This document shows positions 40,386 through 49,459 of a stretch of 64,000 bases of DNA, one piece after another. Origin of the DNA: CBDIDH01 sp965277595. GTDB taxonomy: Bacteria; Planctomycetota; Planctomycetia; Isosphaerales; Isosphaeraceae. The stretch covers positions 434,001 through 498,000 of the forward strand of contig CBDIDH010000001.1 of NCBI GenBank assembly GCA_965277595.1. Direction: 5' to 3'. Made by a program: the position numbers and the translations under genes. Position 1 is the stretch's first letter, and the number at the start of each line of letters is the position of its first letter. The notes below the pieces were generated by a model that did not search any database, was not told the origin of the DNA, and was given only the letters and a program-made list of their open reading frames with translations.

Positions 40386-41563
40386 GGGGCCGACTCCGGA
40401 CCAGGATCGTCGAGCGAGGGAGTCTCTTCCAGAATGCGGATGATCTCGCGTGCGGCATAGACGCGGTTACGCTTCTGGCCTGTGGTCTCTTCGAGGATGC
40501 CCTGGTTCATGAGCTGATCGATGTTTTTCTGAGCCGACTGAAGTCGAACTCCGAGTTCGGCCGCGGCATGAGGGGCGTTGAGGTAAGGGTTCAGGAATAG
40601 CATGTCAATAAGTTTCAAGAGCAGAGCCGAGGCGCGGGCCTTCTGGCAAGAGGCCATCCAGCGGTCCCGCAAGGAGAAGAGGGCTTGTGACCGCTCAACG
40701 GCATCGACCGACTGATCAGCAACACCGCGCAGGAAGAAGCCGACCCAGGCATTCCAGTCCCCCTCCTGGCTGACCTTCAGGAGCAGGTTGTAATAAACCC
40801 GTTGGTGTTTCTCAAAGAAGGCTGAAAGGTAGAGGACCGGGTGAGGGAGGGCGCGTTCTCGGTCCAACAGGATCGAGATCAGAAGCCGCCCGACCCGGCC
40901 GTTGCCGTCTTCAAAAGGGTGGATTGCCTCGAACTGGTAATGGAGCATTGCAAGACGGACCAAAAGCGGGAGTTCGCTGGGCGAGTTGGCGAACGCTTCA
41001 AGCCGTTCCAGTCGTTCGAGGACGTGCTCGTGTGGGGGCGGCACGTCGCTGGCGTCTTGTAGCCGGTCGGTGGGCGATATGAAGTTCTGCCGCCTCCGGA
41101 AGGCGCCGGGCGACTTATCCGACCCGCGGACGCCTTCCAGAAGGATGGCGTGCAATTCCTTGACGACGGCCAGGGTGAACGGGGCGTACCTGAGTCGTTC
41201 GATCCCATGGTCAAGAGCCCGCACGTAATTGGAGACTTCGCGGACGTCAGGGGTTCTTGATTCCTGCTCGGGATTCATCTCGAAGAGGTAGAGGTCAGCC
41301 AGCGAAGCGACGGTCCCCTCGATCCGGCTCGACAAGACGGCCTCACGACGGATGAAGCTTTGAATGAGAAGGCGAGGATTCGGCAAGGCGCGGGTGATCC
41401 CATTGAGCTGGCCGAGGGCGCGGTCGGCCGTTGAGAGCGCACTGATCAGAGCGCTGTCGAAGTGGAGTTCCGGGGGGAGATCGCGAGGCACGCAGGTCTC
41501 GATTCCGGCCGTGTTGCGCACGAACCGGACCCAACCTCGCGGACCAAAGTCGCTTCGATCCAA
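40382..41563 (-). CDS. Fic family protein (AMPylase) with N-terminal inhibitory helix
   Basis: The 393-residue protein contains the Fic core HPFEDGNGRVGRLL near residue 220. SSRIEGT near residue 77 matches the (S/T)xxxE(G/N) inhibitory motif, so autoinhibition is built in. The N-terminal FSALST-type region and a C-terminal winged-helix-like segment (NAPHAAAELGVRLQSAQKNIDQL) are typical of the single-chain class. Fic enzymes transfer AMP from ATP to target hydroxyls. The apparent start is TTG. A small protein is coupled downstream. Confidence 0.92.
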   Translation of the reverse strand: MDRSDFGPRGWVRFVRNTAGIETCVPRDLPPELHFDSALISALSTADRALGQLNGITRALPNPRLLIQSFIRREAVLSSRIEGTVASLADLYLFEMNPEQESRTPDVREVSNYVRALDHGIERLRYAPFTLAVVKELHAILLEGVRGSDKSPGAFRRRQNFISPTDRLQDASDVPPPHEHVLERLERLEAFANSPSELPLLVRLAMLHYQFEAIHPFEDGNGRVGRLLISILLDRERALPHPVLYLSAFFEKHQRVYYNLLLKVSQEGDWNAWVGFFLRGVADQSVDAVERSQALFSLRDRWMASCQKARASALLLKLIDMLFLNPYLNAPHAAAELGVRLQSAQKNIDQLMNQGILEETTGQKRNRVYAAREIIRILEETPSLDDPGPESAP

Positions 41564-41720
41564 AGGTTGATACTCAGTAGGATGCTAAACCGTCGCAAGA
41601 ACATCCGCTACGACGATTTTTCGATCCAAATCATAGTAGCCGAGACGTTGATGAATTACAAGTCATATCCTGGACCAGGTTTTGAGCGCCACGACGGCCA
41701 TTTTCGAGCCAGCCTTACGA

Positions 41721-43064
41721 TCACGCCAAGGCCGATGAAACCAGCGCCTCGATCGGCTGCGCGGAGCCCGGCAGGATCATGAGCGGACGGCCGGTCTTGT
41801 CCGCGACGAATCCGTGCGGATCGAGGCCGAGGTTGTGGTAAACCGTGGCGAGGACGTCGTGGTAATGGACAGGATGGCTCGCCGCGGTGCCCCCCATTCG
41901 GTCGGTGCTTCCGATCACCTGACCGACCTTCATCCCGCCCCCGGCGAGAAGCGCTGAGTTCACCGGAGCCCAGTGGTCGCGGCCGGCGTTCTTGTTGATC
42001 TTGGGAGAGCGGCCAAATTCGCCCCAGACAACCACGGTGACGTCGCGGTCAAGCCCACGCGCGTAGATATCTTCAATCAGGGCGGAAATTCCCTGGTCGA
42101 AGAGGGGAAGGTGTTGCTTCAGATGCGCGAAGTTCTGGCCGTGCGTGTCCCAGAAACCGTAAGCGACGGTGACAACGCGGGCCCCGGCCTCGACAAGGCG
42201 GCGGGCGGCGAGAAGCTGGTCGTTCCACATCGGGGCACCGTCGCCAAGGTGACGGGGCGAGCCGATCCCGTAGCGGTCGCGGACGCGGGGGTCTTCGCGG
42301 GTCACGTCGAGCGCCGAGGCGACCCGGCTGGACGTCAGGACGTCAAACGCGGCGCGATAGACGCTGTCCATGCCGCCGACATCGGCGTTATCCACGGTCC
42401 CGCGGAAATGATCAAACTCGTCGAGCATCTTGCGGCGGGTATCGAACCGATCGGGGGCAACGGCCGTCTGTTTCAAGAGGGCGAGGTCATCGCCATCGAG
42501 CCGGGCGGGGCGATAGGAGAGACCGAGACTGCCGGGGCCAGGCGTGTTGTACGGCTTGTGCTGCATGACCGGGAAGAGGTCAATAAACGGAGGAACCACG
42601 GAATTGACCGGCCCTTGCGCCCGGGAAACGACCGAGCCGAAGTGCGGTTTGCCCTGCGACTGGCTGACCTGCATCGGAAAGCCGGTCAGGCTCTGGAAGC
42701 TGGAATGCTCGTCGCGCTGACCGACCACCGAGCGGATCACCGCGAGCTTGTCGGCCGAGGCCGCGAGCTTTGGCAAAAGCTCGCCAAAGCGGACGCCGGG
42801 AAGGCGGGTTTCGATCGTCTTGAACTCGCCTCGGATGCCCTCGGGAGCCTCGGGCTTGAGGTCGAACGTGTCCTGATGCGCCAGGCCGCCCGAGAGGTAA
42901 ACCATGATGACCGACTTGTGCGAGTTACTCAGGCCGGCCTGGGCTTCGGCACGGAGCAGGTCGGAAAGACTGAGGCCCCCCATCGCCAGGCCGCCGACCT
43001 TGAGGAAACTTCGGCGCGAGACGCCGTCACAATATCGGTGTCGGTCCCCGAACAGTATCCGCAT
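41721..43064 (-). CDS. DUF1501 domain protein
   Basis: ATG 43064 (GGAAAGGCGAC upstream) gives 447 residues. The N-terminus carries a twin-arginine signal (SRRSFLKVGGLAMGG). MVYLSGGLAHQDTFDLKPEAP and VVVWGEFGRSPKINKNAGRDHW are the conserved DUF1501 blocks, related to sulfatase/alkaline-phosphatase folds. In planctomycetes these proteins usually pair with a DUF1549/DUF1553 gene, but none is adjacent here. Periplasmic location is expected. Function unknown. Confidence 0.93.
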   Translation of the reverse strand: MRILFGDRHRYCDGVSRRSFLKVGGLAMGGLSLSDLLRAEAQAGLSNSHKSVIMVYLSGGLAHQDTFDLKPEAPEGIRGEFKTIETRLPGVRFGELLPKLAASADKLAVIRSVVGQRDEHSSFQSLTGFPMQVSQSQGKPHFGSVVSRAQGPVNSVVPPFIDLFPVMQHKPYNTPGPGSLGLSYRPARLDGDDLALLKQTAVAPDRFDTRRKMLDEFDHFRGTVDNADVGGMDSVYRAAFDVLTSSRVASALDVTREDPRVRDRYGIGSPRHLGDGAPMWNDQLLAARRLVEAGARVVTVAYGFWDTHGQNFAHLKQHLPLFDQGISALIEDIYARGLDRDVTVVVWGEFGRSPKINKNAGRDHWAPVNSALLAGGGMKVGQVIGSTDRMGGTAASHPVHYHDVLATVYHNLGLDPHGFVADKTGRPLMILPGSAQPIEALVSSALA

Positions 43065-43383
43065 CGACGTCGCCTTTCCATTGTTCGCAAACCAGGACCG
43101 CGACTCCGGCTCGCGTCGTCTCGCCAGGCGATCGACCACGACGTCCGGGAGGGGTATCCAACAACAGTATAACCGGCGAGGGTTTCGGGACAAGGCAGTC
43201 GCGGGTTGCGGGCAGGGACGATGCGTGCTCAAACAAAAAACGCAGATTGAAATTTAACCGCGAAGCCATTTTCGATTCCGTGTTGTCCTGAGTTTGTCGA
43301 CTCGGTCATCATTCATTGTTGAGAAGGAAGGAAGCTGAGATCGAGAAGAAGGCCGGGGTTGTCGATACTTCAGGGAGAGGGAG
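43065..43383. other. divergent intergenic region
   Basis: This 319-base region separates the DUF1501 gene (minus) from the TolC-like gene (plus) and should hold both promoters. No gene, repeat or clear hairpin was recognised. Confidence 0.45.
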
Positions 43384-45039
43384 TTGGGAAACGTTCTGGA
43401 CGGACGATCAACCGGGGGGAGGATGCCCTTGGGCGCGACCCGCCGGAAGAACCACCGAGGCAAGGCCCGGACACTGGCTCTGGTCCTGTCAATCTCGATC
43501 GGGCCAGGTTGGGTCGCAACGTCCCAGGCTCAGGGACCGGCCCCTTCGCCTGGTGAGCCGGCCGAGGCGCCGAGGCCGTCAAGGCTCGGCCCCGCGCCGG
43601 GCACGGGGGCAAACTCGCTGGGAAGCGGTCCGGGCGGAGGCGAGGAGCTGCTCGAAGGTCGGCTCGGAGCGCCGGGACCGAGGTTCATGCCTGATCCCTT
43701 GCCGATGGGCAATCGGTCAACCATGCCGGGGCCGGTTTATGGCAGTGAGAGCGTCGGCACGCCAGGGCGAAAGGTTTCCGGAACCGTCTCAACGCATGGT
43801 CTGCTCGCCTTACCCACGGCGGTCGAGGACGAAGGACCGGCCGACGGCCTGACTCTCGATCAGGCGATTGATCGGCTCCTTCGAAAGAACCTTGACCTCG
43901 TCACCAAGGCGTACGAGATTCCTCAGGCCGAGTCCGACGTGCTCACCGCCGGTCTTCGGGCCAATCCGATCCTGTATAGCGACGTCCAGCTTGTCCCTTA
44001 CGGCAGCTTCTCGGCGAACCGCCCAGGGGGACAGACACAGTACGACCTGAACATCTCCTATCCCTTTGACGTCAGCGGCAAGCGGCAGGCGCGGACGCTG
44101 GTCGCCAGCCGGGCGAAGCGGGTCATCCAGGCGCAGTTTCAGGATGCCGTCCGGGTCCAGATCGACAGCCTTTATAATGAGTTCGTGGATATTCTGGCCT
44201 CGCGCGAGACCATCAACGAGGCGAAAGAGAGTCTTGATGAACTGATCCAGGAGCCGGGCGAGCCTGACCCGGGATTGACGGCTCCGGGGGGTCGACTCCG
44301 CCTCGAAATTCAGCGCGAGGCGGCCGAGGTCGAGTTGACGCGGGCGATGGAGCAGTCGCGGGCTGATCTGCAAACGCTGGGGGCGATGCTAAGGATGACC
44401 CCGGCCGAGTCGAACCGCCTTCAGATTCGCGGAACCTTGCACGACAATGCGCCGCCGCCCGCGTCGGTCGACGCACTGCTGCGTCTGGCTCTTTGTTCGC
44501 GGCCCGACCTGGTTTCGTTTCGCCTTGGGTTGGGTCGCGCCGAGGCCGATGTCAACCTGGCGCTCGCCAATCGATTTCCCGACCTTTTCGTGCTCTATCA
44601 GCCTTACACGTTTCAGAATAACGCGCCCACGGGGCGCAAGAGTGCCCATTCGTGGGGCGTGGGTCTGGCGGTTCCGCTGCCGGTTTTTAACCGCAATCAG
44701 GGGAACATCCAGCGGGCCAGGCTCAACGTGGCGCAGTCGCAGGCGGAACTCTCGGCGATGGAAGATCAGGTTGTCTTCGAGGTTCGCCAGGCCGAACGGT
44801 TTTATTCCGTGACCCGCGCCGCGGTGATCCGGATCGAGCGTTCGCTTTTGCCCCGGGCGAAGCAGGAACACGACCGCGTTCAGAATCTTTACCTGGGCGG
44901 CCAGGCACCCGAACTGGCCTTTCTCACGGCCGAACGCGATTACGACCAGATCGTCCGCCAGTATCGCGACGCCCTTGTCCAGCACCGTCGGAGCATGCTC
45001 AAGCTCAACACGGCCGTTGGCCAGCGGGTCTTGCCCTGA
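43384..45039 (+). CDS. TolC/CusC-like outer-membrane efflux protein
   Basis: The protein is about 551 residues from TTG 43384 (AGGGAGAGG upstream); an ATG at 43423 is the alternative. A signal peptide (TLALVLSISIGPGWVATSQAQ) precedes a Pro/Gly-rich region. The TolC barrel-helix repeats then follow, with DQAIDRLLRKNLDL and LGLGRAEADVNLALANRFPDLFV and NRNQGNIQRARLNVAQSQAELSAME. Trimeric TolC-type channels connect inner-membrane pumps to the outside. No pump gene is adjacent, so its partner is elsewhere. Confidence 0.9.
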   Translation: MGNVLDGRSTGGRMPLGATRRKNHRGKARTLALVLSISIGPGWVATSQAQGPAPSPGEPAEAPRPSRLGPAPGTGANSLGSGPGGGEELLEGRLGAPGPRFMPDPLPMGNRSTMPGPVYGSESVGTPGRKVSGTVSTHGLLALPTAVEDEGPADGLTLDQAIDRLLRKNLDLVTKAYEIPQAESDVLTAGLRANPILYSDVQLVPYGSFSANRPGGQTQYDLNISYPFDVSGKRQARTLVASRAKRVIQAQFQDAVRVQIDSLYNEFVDILASRETINEAKESLDELIQEPGEPDPGLTAPGGRLRLEIQREAAEVELTRAMEQSRADLQTLGAMLRMTPAESNRLQIRGTLHDNAPPPASVDALLRLALCSRPDLVSFRLGLGRAEADVNLALANRFPDLFVLYQPYTFQNNAPTGRKSAHSWGVGLAVPLPVFNRNQGNIQRARLNVAQSQAELSAMEDQVVFEVRQAERFYSVTRAAVIRIERSLLPRAKQEHDRVQNLYLGGQAPELAFLTAERDYDQIVRQYRDALVQHRRSMLKLNTAVGQRVLP

Positions 45040-45092
45040 TAAGAGGGATCAATGACCAGGCGACAATGGCCGATGACCAGGGGAAAACCGAC

Positions 45093-45440
45093 TTACCCAG
45101 GTGAGGCATTCTCAACACCGAACTCGCGAAAGATCACATCAAGGCCCTCTTCTAGCAACCTCGCTTGCGTTCTTTCCATCGCGGCACTTTCCTGGGATCG
45201 ATTCGCGAGGACCGCTCCGGATTGGCCTTCCTTCGCCGCGACGAGGCGAGCCCTGGCAAGCTTTAAACGCGCCGCCATGAGGCGATTCGCCAGACGCTTG
45301 ACCGTTTTCCATTTCTTTTCACGATCTGAACCTGGATCGGCGGAACGAAAGGCGTCGACAGCGCGGCGCAAAGTGTCTTGCGCATCTTCGACCTTCGTCT
45401 CATGCGTATGGCCACTGAATTGCCCCATCCATTGCGCCAT
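45093..45440 (-). CDS. small helical hypothetical protein
   Basis: From ATG 45440 (AGGGGGGATTCC upstream) the 115-residue protein starts MAQWMGQFSGHTHETKV and is mostly charged helix, with KWKTVKRLANRLMAARLKLARARLVAAKE. It has no signal peptide or known domain. It converges with the TolC gene. Function unknown. Confidence 0.6.
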   Translation of the reverse strand: MAQWMGQFSGHTHETKVEDAQDTLRRAVDAFRSADPGSDREKKWKTVKRLANRLMAARLKLARARLVAAKEGQSGAVLANRSQESAAMERTQARLLEEGLDVIFREFGVENASPG

Positions 45441-45514
45441 GGAATCCCCCCTGAACGACATCATTCGTTCATGATGTTACGCGATTTTCGTCGATCGAGC
45501 CGATATCTTTCCGG

Positions 45515-47095
45515 TCAATCGGTCCGACGTCGCCAGACTTCGAGCGAGCCGAAGCGAGCTTCCGGGCGGTAAAACCGGTGGACCGCCGCGGCGAGGACGG
45601 GGAGATGGAGCCTGGCGTCGAAGCCGAACTCGTTGGGAACCCAGACAACGACCGAGTCTCGGGAACGCTCCAGTGCCGCGACGTAATCTCCTTCCATCCC
45701 TGGGTCGACCTGCCAGAGCCAGAGAATGCCGGTATCGCCTGGAAAGGGAGTGACCCGGCCGACCGGGCCGTTGAAGGTGAGGAAGGGCCGGTTGCGGATG
45801 ACGTTGGCGATCCGCGTCTTCGGCCCGGTCGCGCGACGGAGGTACGCCAGGGTGCGGCGGTAGTCATTCCAGGAATAGAAACCAGATGGCCATTGGGTCC
45901 CGAAATATCCCTCAGCGCCGGGAGGGAGCCTGGGCGACTCGCCGGGGGTATTACGGTGTTTCCAGGCCTCAAGGCTCTCTTGCGGACGACAATACGCGGG
46001 AAGGCCGTCCCAGTCCAGCGCCAGCACGATCGCGATCGCGGCGACCTGGAACCATGAGGCGGGAATGCGCAAGGTCAAGATCAAGGCGACGCACAATCCA
46101 ATGTTCAGGGCCAGGTACAATTTGAGCGGCAGCGCAAGATAGGCATGCTGAAGTGGGTGGAATGGCCGGTAGGCCGAGGCCAGGAGCAGGGCAGCCAGCC
46201 AGGGGATGGTGGCCCGACGGGCCTTCGCGCCCGAGAAGGTCGCTAGCAGCAGGTTCGTGCCCAACACGAGCGCGATCCGACCGCCGGAATATTGATCTCG
46301 AAAAATCCGCCACCAGTCTCCCCAGGACACGCGGGAGTAGAGCGGCCGATGCTTGATCGTGCCCAGGTGGCGGACTAGGTCGTCGAGAATTCCGAAGGCG
46401 AGCAGCGGGGCCATCGCCAGCGTCAGGAAGGCGCAGAAGGCCAGGGTCCATTCGACCAGGGGACGGAAGGTCTGGCTCAAGGGTCCGCCCGAAGGCCGGG
46501 CGCCGTCGTCTAGGGCGAGGAGCACCGCGGGAAGAAAAAGCCCGGCGTGCGGCCGGATCGAAAGCCCGGCCGCGAAGGCCAGGGCCGAGCCGAACCTTCC
46601 CCAACGGTTCGGCGCTACCTGAGCGCACATGATCGCCAGGGCGGCGAGCGCCGGTCCCTGCCAGTCGCGCTGAAAGACCTGGGAATAGTCCAGGTTCAGG
46701 TAAACTTCAAGGATCGCGACGAAACCGACCAGGCCGGGCAAGGCACGGCCGAATCGCCGTTGACTCCAGATCGCCAGCGCAATCCCCAGAGCAATGAGCA
46801 GGCCGGCATCGACCGCATAGATCGGCGCGGTGTGGCCCCAGCCGAAGACCTTGCCGACGACCCAGTGGAGGTAGATCTGGCCTGGAAAGTTGAAGATGAC
46901 GACGTCTCGATACGGGAGCACACCATGCTCCCAGCCCAGCGAGGCCGCGGCATAAGTATCGACGTCGGGCCACCAGGGCCAGGTCAGATAATGGGGAATC
47001 CAGGTCGCCAGAAGGCCGGCGGCCAGCACAAGAAGCGCAAGGGTCAGCACCCCAATTGCCTTTTCCGCGGGCGGTCGAGGCATTGTCACGACCAC
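45515..47095 (-). CDS. GT-C type membrane glycosyltransferase-like protein
   Basis: The GTG start at 47095 has AAGGAGGTC six bases upstream. The 526-residue protein has about ten helices. The first periplasmic loop contains WWPDVDTYAAASLGWEHGVLPYRD, with the acidic motif (DVD) expected in ArnT/PMT-type GT-C enzymes. These use polyprenyl-phosphate sugars as donors. It precedes a GT2 and a methyltransferase on the same strand, so the three could decorate a surface glycan. Confidence 0.8.
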   Translation of the reverse strand: MVVTMPRPPAEKAIGVLTLALLVLAAGLLATWIPHYLTWPWWPDVDTYAAASLGWEHGVLPYRDVVIFNFPGQIYLHWVVGKVFGWGHTAPIYAVDAGLLIALGIALAIWSQRRFGRALPGLVGFVAILEVYLNLDYSQVFQRDWQGPALAALAIMCAQVAPNRWGRFGSALAFAAGLSIRPHAGLFLPAVLLALDDGARPSGGPLSQTFRPLVEWTLAFCAFLTLAMAPLLAFGILDDLVRHLGTIKHRPLYSRVSWGDWWRIFRDQYSGGRIALVLGTNLLLATFSGAKARRATIPWLAALLLASAYRPFHPLQHAYLALPLKLYLALNIGLCVALILTLRIPASWFQVAAIAIVLALDWDGLPAYCRPQESLEAWKHRNTPGESPRLPPGAEGYFGTQWPSGFYSWNDYRRTLAYLRRATGPKTRIANVIRNRPFLTFNGPVGRVTPFPGDTGILWLWQVDPGMEGDYVAALERSRDSVVVWVPNEFGFDARLHLPVLAAAVHRFYRPEARFGSLEVWRRRTD

Positions 47096-47196
47096 GCTTG
47101 ACCTCCTTGAGCCACGAGACCCTTTCGGAATTCAGGAAGGGGTCAAAGATCCAGAGCCATTCCCTTTAGGGGAACTCTCGGGATTGGCCGAACATA

Positions 47197-47961
47197 TCAG
47201 CGCAATTCCAACTTATTGCCCTCGTCCCGAAAGATTGCCGGGCGGGGTCCGCCCCAACGCGAGAGCAAGAACTGAAGGGCCGTCCGCTGGCAACCCAGGC
47301 CGTAAGACACCGATCGGAAGAAATTGATCGACGACGCCTCGGCAAAGTATTTCGTCGGGCACGAGACCTCGCCGATCCGGAAGCCGAAGAAGATGATCTG
47401 GGCGAGCATCTGGTTGTCAAAGACAAAGTCGTCGGAATTCGCGTGTAAGGGAAGGCTCAGGAGGACTTCGCGGGAGAAGGCGCGATAGCCTGTGTGAAAT
47501 TCAGTCAGCTTTGATCCCATCAGCACATTTTGAGACAGGGTGAGGAGCCTGTTTGCATAGTATTTGTACAAGGGCATCCCCCCCGATCGGGCCTTCCCCC
47601 CCAGGATTCGACTGCCGATCACGCAGTCGTAGACACCGTTGACGATCATCGTGGCCATCGCCGGGATGAGCAGGGGCGTGTATTGATAGTCGGGGTGAAT
47701 CATCACCACGACGTCGGCCCCTCGCATGAGCGCCTCGCGATAACAGGTCTTCTGATTGCCCCCATAGCCTCGATTCTCGGGATGCACCAGGACGTGTAAT
47801 CCCAGCCGGCGGGCGACCTCGACAGTCTTATCGTGGCTGGCGTCGTCCACCACGATCACGTCGTCCACGAGTGAACGGTCGATCTCCGCATACGTCCGTT
47901 CGAGGGTTCGCTCCGCGTTATAGGCGGGCATCACGACAACAATTTTGAAGCCCCGGTACAT
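47197..47961 (-). CDS. family 2 glycosyltransferase (dolichyl-phosphate mannose synthase-like)
   Basis: From ATG 47961 the protein has 254 residues. The GT-A fold motifs are VVVMPAYNAERTLERTY, DDVIVVDDASHDKT and VMIHPDYQY (the DxD-equivalent). No C-terminal membrane helices follow, unlike long DPM-type enzymes. It likely makes a polyprenyl-phosphate sugar. It starts 10 bases after the methyltransferase stop and lies upstream of the GT-C gene, which would use the product. Confidence 0.92.
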   Translation of the reverse strand: MYRGFKIVVVMPAYNAERTLERTYAEIDRSLVDDVIVVDDASHDKTVEVARRLGLHVLVHPENRGYGGNQKTCYREALMRGADVVVMIHPDYQYTPLLIPAMATMIVNGVYDCVIGSRILGGKARSGGMPLYKYYANRLLTLSQNVLMGSKLTEFHTGYRAFSREVLLSLPLHANSDDFVFDNQMLAQIIFFGFRIGEVSCPTKYFAEASSINFFRSVSYGLGCQRTALQFLLSRWGGPRPAIFRDEGNKLELR

Positions 47962-47971
47962 CGTCAAGCCT

Positions 47972-48946
47972 TCAGCAAGGAGTGACCCGGGCCATCACGA
48001 TGAGGGTGCCTCCCTGGCCAAACCGGCTCTCTGCCCAGGCAGGGACGACCGCCAGTGCGGAAAGACCAAGGCCCATCGCGGTTCGCAAGGTTCGGCCGAC
48101 GCTCCGACGCTCCAAGCTTGGCCGGCCCGACATCCGACGGAAAAATTCATTACGGTCGTTCGAAATGCCGTTCAAAATTCCTTGCGACCATCCGATGACG
48201 TCATACTCAAACTCTCCAAAAATTACCTGCTCAACCCGATACCCACTGTTCTCAAACAGTGCGATCAGGGAGGTTTTTGTAAAGTGCGAGAGGTGCCTGG
48301 GAATATCGAGATGAAGCCAGGACGCTCCCAGGAGTCGCGATTGCCAAGAGCCGAAGTTCGGGACAGCCGCCAGGACCATACCGCCAGGAACCAGCAAGGC
48401 TCGAAGACGGATAAGCACCTCGGCCGGATCGTTCAGGTGCTCAAGGACGTGCCAGAAGGTTGCCACGACGAAGGGTGACAGGTGGGTCAATGCGTCGAGG
48501 TCGTTCACGACCGGCGGAGCGTCTCGCTCTGAGACAGAAACGGTGTCGTGTCGCTCGACACCCCAAACGCTCCAGCCATCGCCGCGCGCCCTGCGGAGAA
48601 AGTCGCCGTTGCCGGAACCGTAGTCAAGCAAAGACCGGCCAGCCCCAGGCCCCATCCTTCGGCGGACCAAGTTCAAGCGGCGCTGGTTGCAAAGCCGGGC
48701 TGTGAGGCCATGACGGTTCCCATAATAGCCAGGCGAATAATAAGGAGAGAGGTCTACTGGCCGAGGAACCGTCTGCCCCAGTCCGCACCGCGGGCAGACC
48801 GAGATTCTGAACGACTCTCCTGTCTCGAAGGCGATCAGGTCGGTCGATCGTTCGATCATCTCAACCTGGCAGAAACCGCAGGAGGAACCCATCAGCCGCG
48901 GTTCAACAGGTGAATCCTCTTCCTCAGAGCATGGCATTACCGACAT
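47972..48946 (-). CDS. class I SAM methyltransferase with N-terminal zinc finger
   Basis: The 324-residue protein has an N-terminal C-x2-C ... C-x2-C pair (CGFCQ, CPRCGLG) that binds zinc. SLLDYGSGNGDFL is SAM motif I and VVATFWHVLEHLNDPAEVL is the post-motif region of the Methyltransf_23 group. A C-terminal hydrophobic stretch (MGLGLSALAVVPAWA) may anchor it. Such enzymes methylate sugars or lipids during surface glycan synthesis. It heads the three-gene glycan set on the minus strand. Confidence 0.88.
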   Translation of the reverse strand: MSVMPCSEEEDSPVEPRLMGSSCGFCQVEMIERSTDLIAFETGESFRISVCPRCGLGQTVPRPVDLSPYYSPGYYGNRHGLTARLCNQRRLNLVRRRMGPGAGRSLLDYGSGNGDFLRRARGDGWSVWGVERHDTVSVSERDAPPVVNDLDALTHLSPFVVATFWHVLEHLNDPAEVLIRLRALLVPGGMVLAAVPNFGSWQSRLLGASWLHLDIPRHLSHFTKTSLIALFENSGYRVEQVIFGEFEYDVIGWSQGILNGISNDRNEFFRRMSGRPSLERRSVGRTLRTAMGLGLSALAVVPAWAESRFGQGGTLIVMARVTPC

Positions 48947-49459
48947 CAGCGTCTACCCTTCCACCGAGACGATCGCGAACTTGGATCAGTCTCAATGGTT
49001 CGTCGTCACTCTGATGGAACCACAAGCTGCGGACGGCACGGGTGACGCATCCGATTCTCTGAGACATGCGTTGATCTCTGGAATGAGGATAAAAATTTCA
49101 GTTTCTGGCTTGTTGTCAGAATTCCGGACATTTTGAGCCAGATCCATCACTCTGACTTATTAACAGTTACCAGGAGTTCAACCTTCGAGCCAGCACCGGC
49201 TCCCCGCCTCTTCTTTCCGTGAACCTTCATAACCTCAGGCAGGAGAGCCCAGCACCATCAGAGCAGAATCAATCCTCTCCGACAAGCACGGACCACTGCG
49301 TCTCCCAGACAGGCTGGCCGCGAAGCCGCATGCCTCGTCTGGACAAAAGGATACGGTAAGGTCCCTTGCTTGTCTGGTCAAGAGTTGAGTTCGTGAATTT
49401 TTCTGGTCTCGGATTTGTTCCCTTGAAAGCCGTTGTGATCTGATTTCAGGCCGTTTGAA
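48947..49459. other. intergenic, one weak hairpin
   Basis: This 513-base, lower-GC stretch separates two minus-strand genes. At 49305-49342 CCAGAC-AGGC faces GCCT-C-GTCTGG with one bulge. No U-tract follows. The promoter for the methyltransferase gene should be here. No gene seen. Confidence 0.5.

Noticed and set aside
41973..43172. 399-residue plus-strand frame
   Set aside because: Antisense to DUF1501.
49305..49342. Hairpin considered as a terminator
   Set aside because: One bulge and no T-tract on either side; kept only as a note for the intergenic region.
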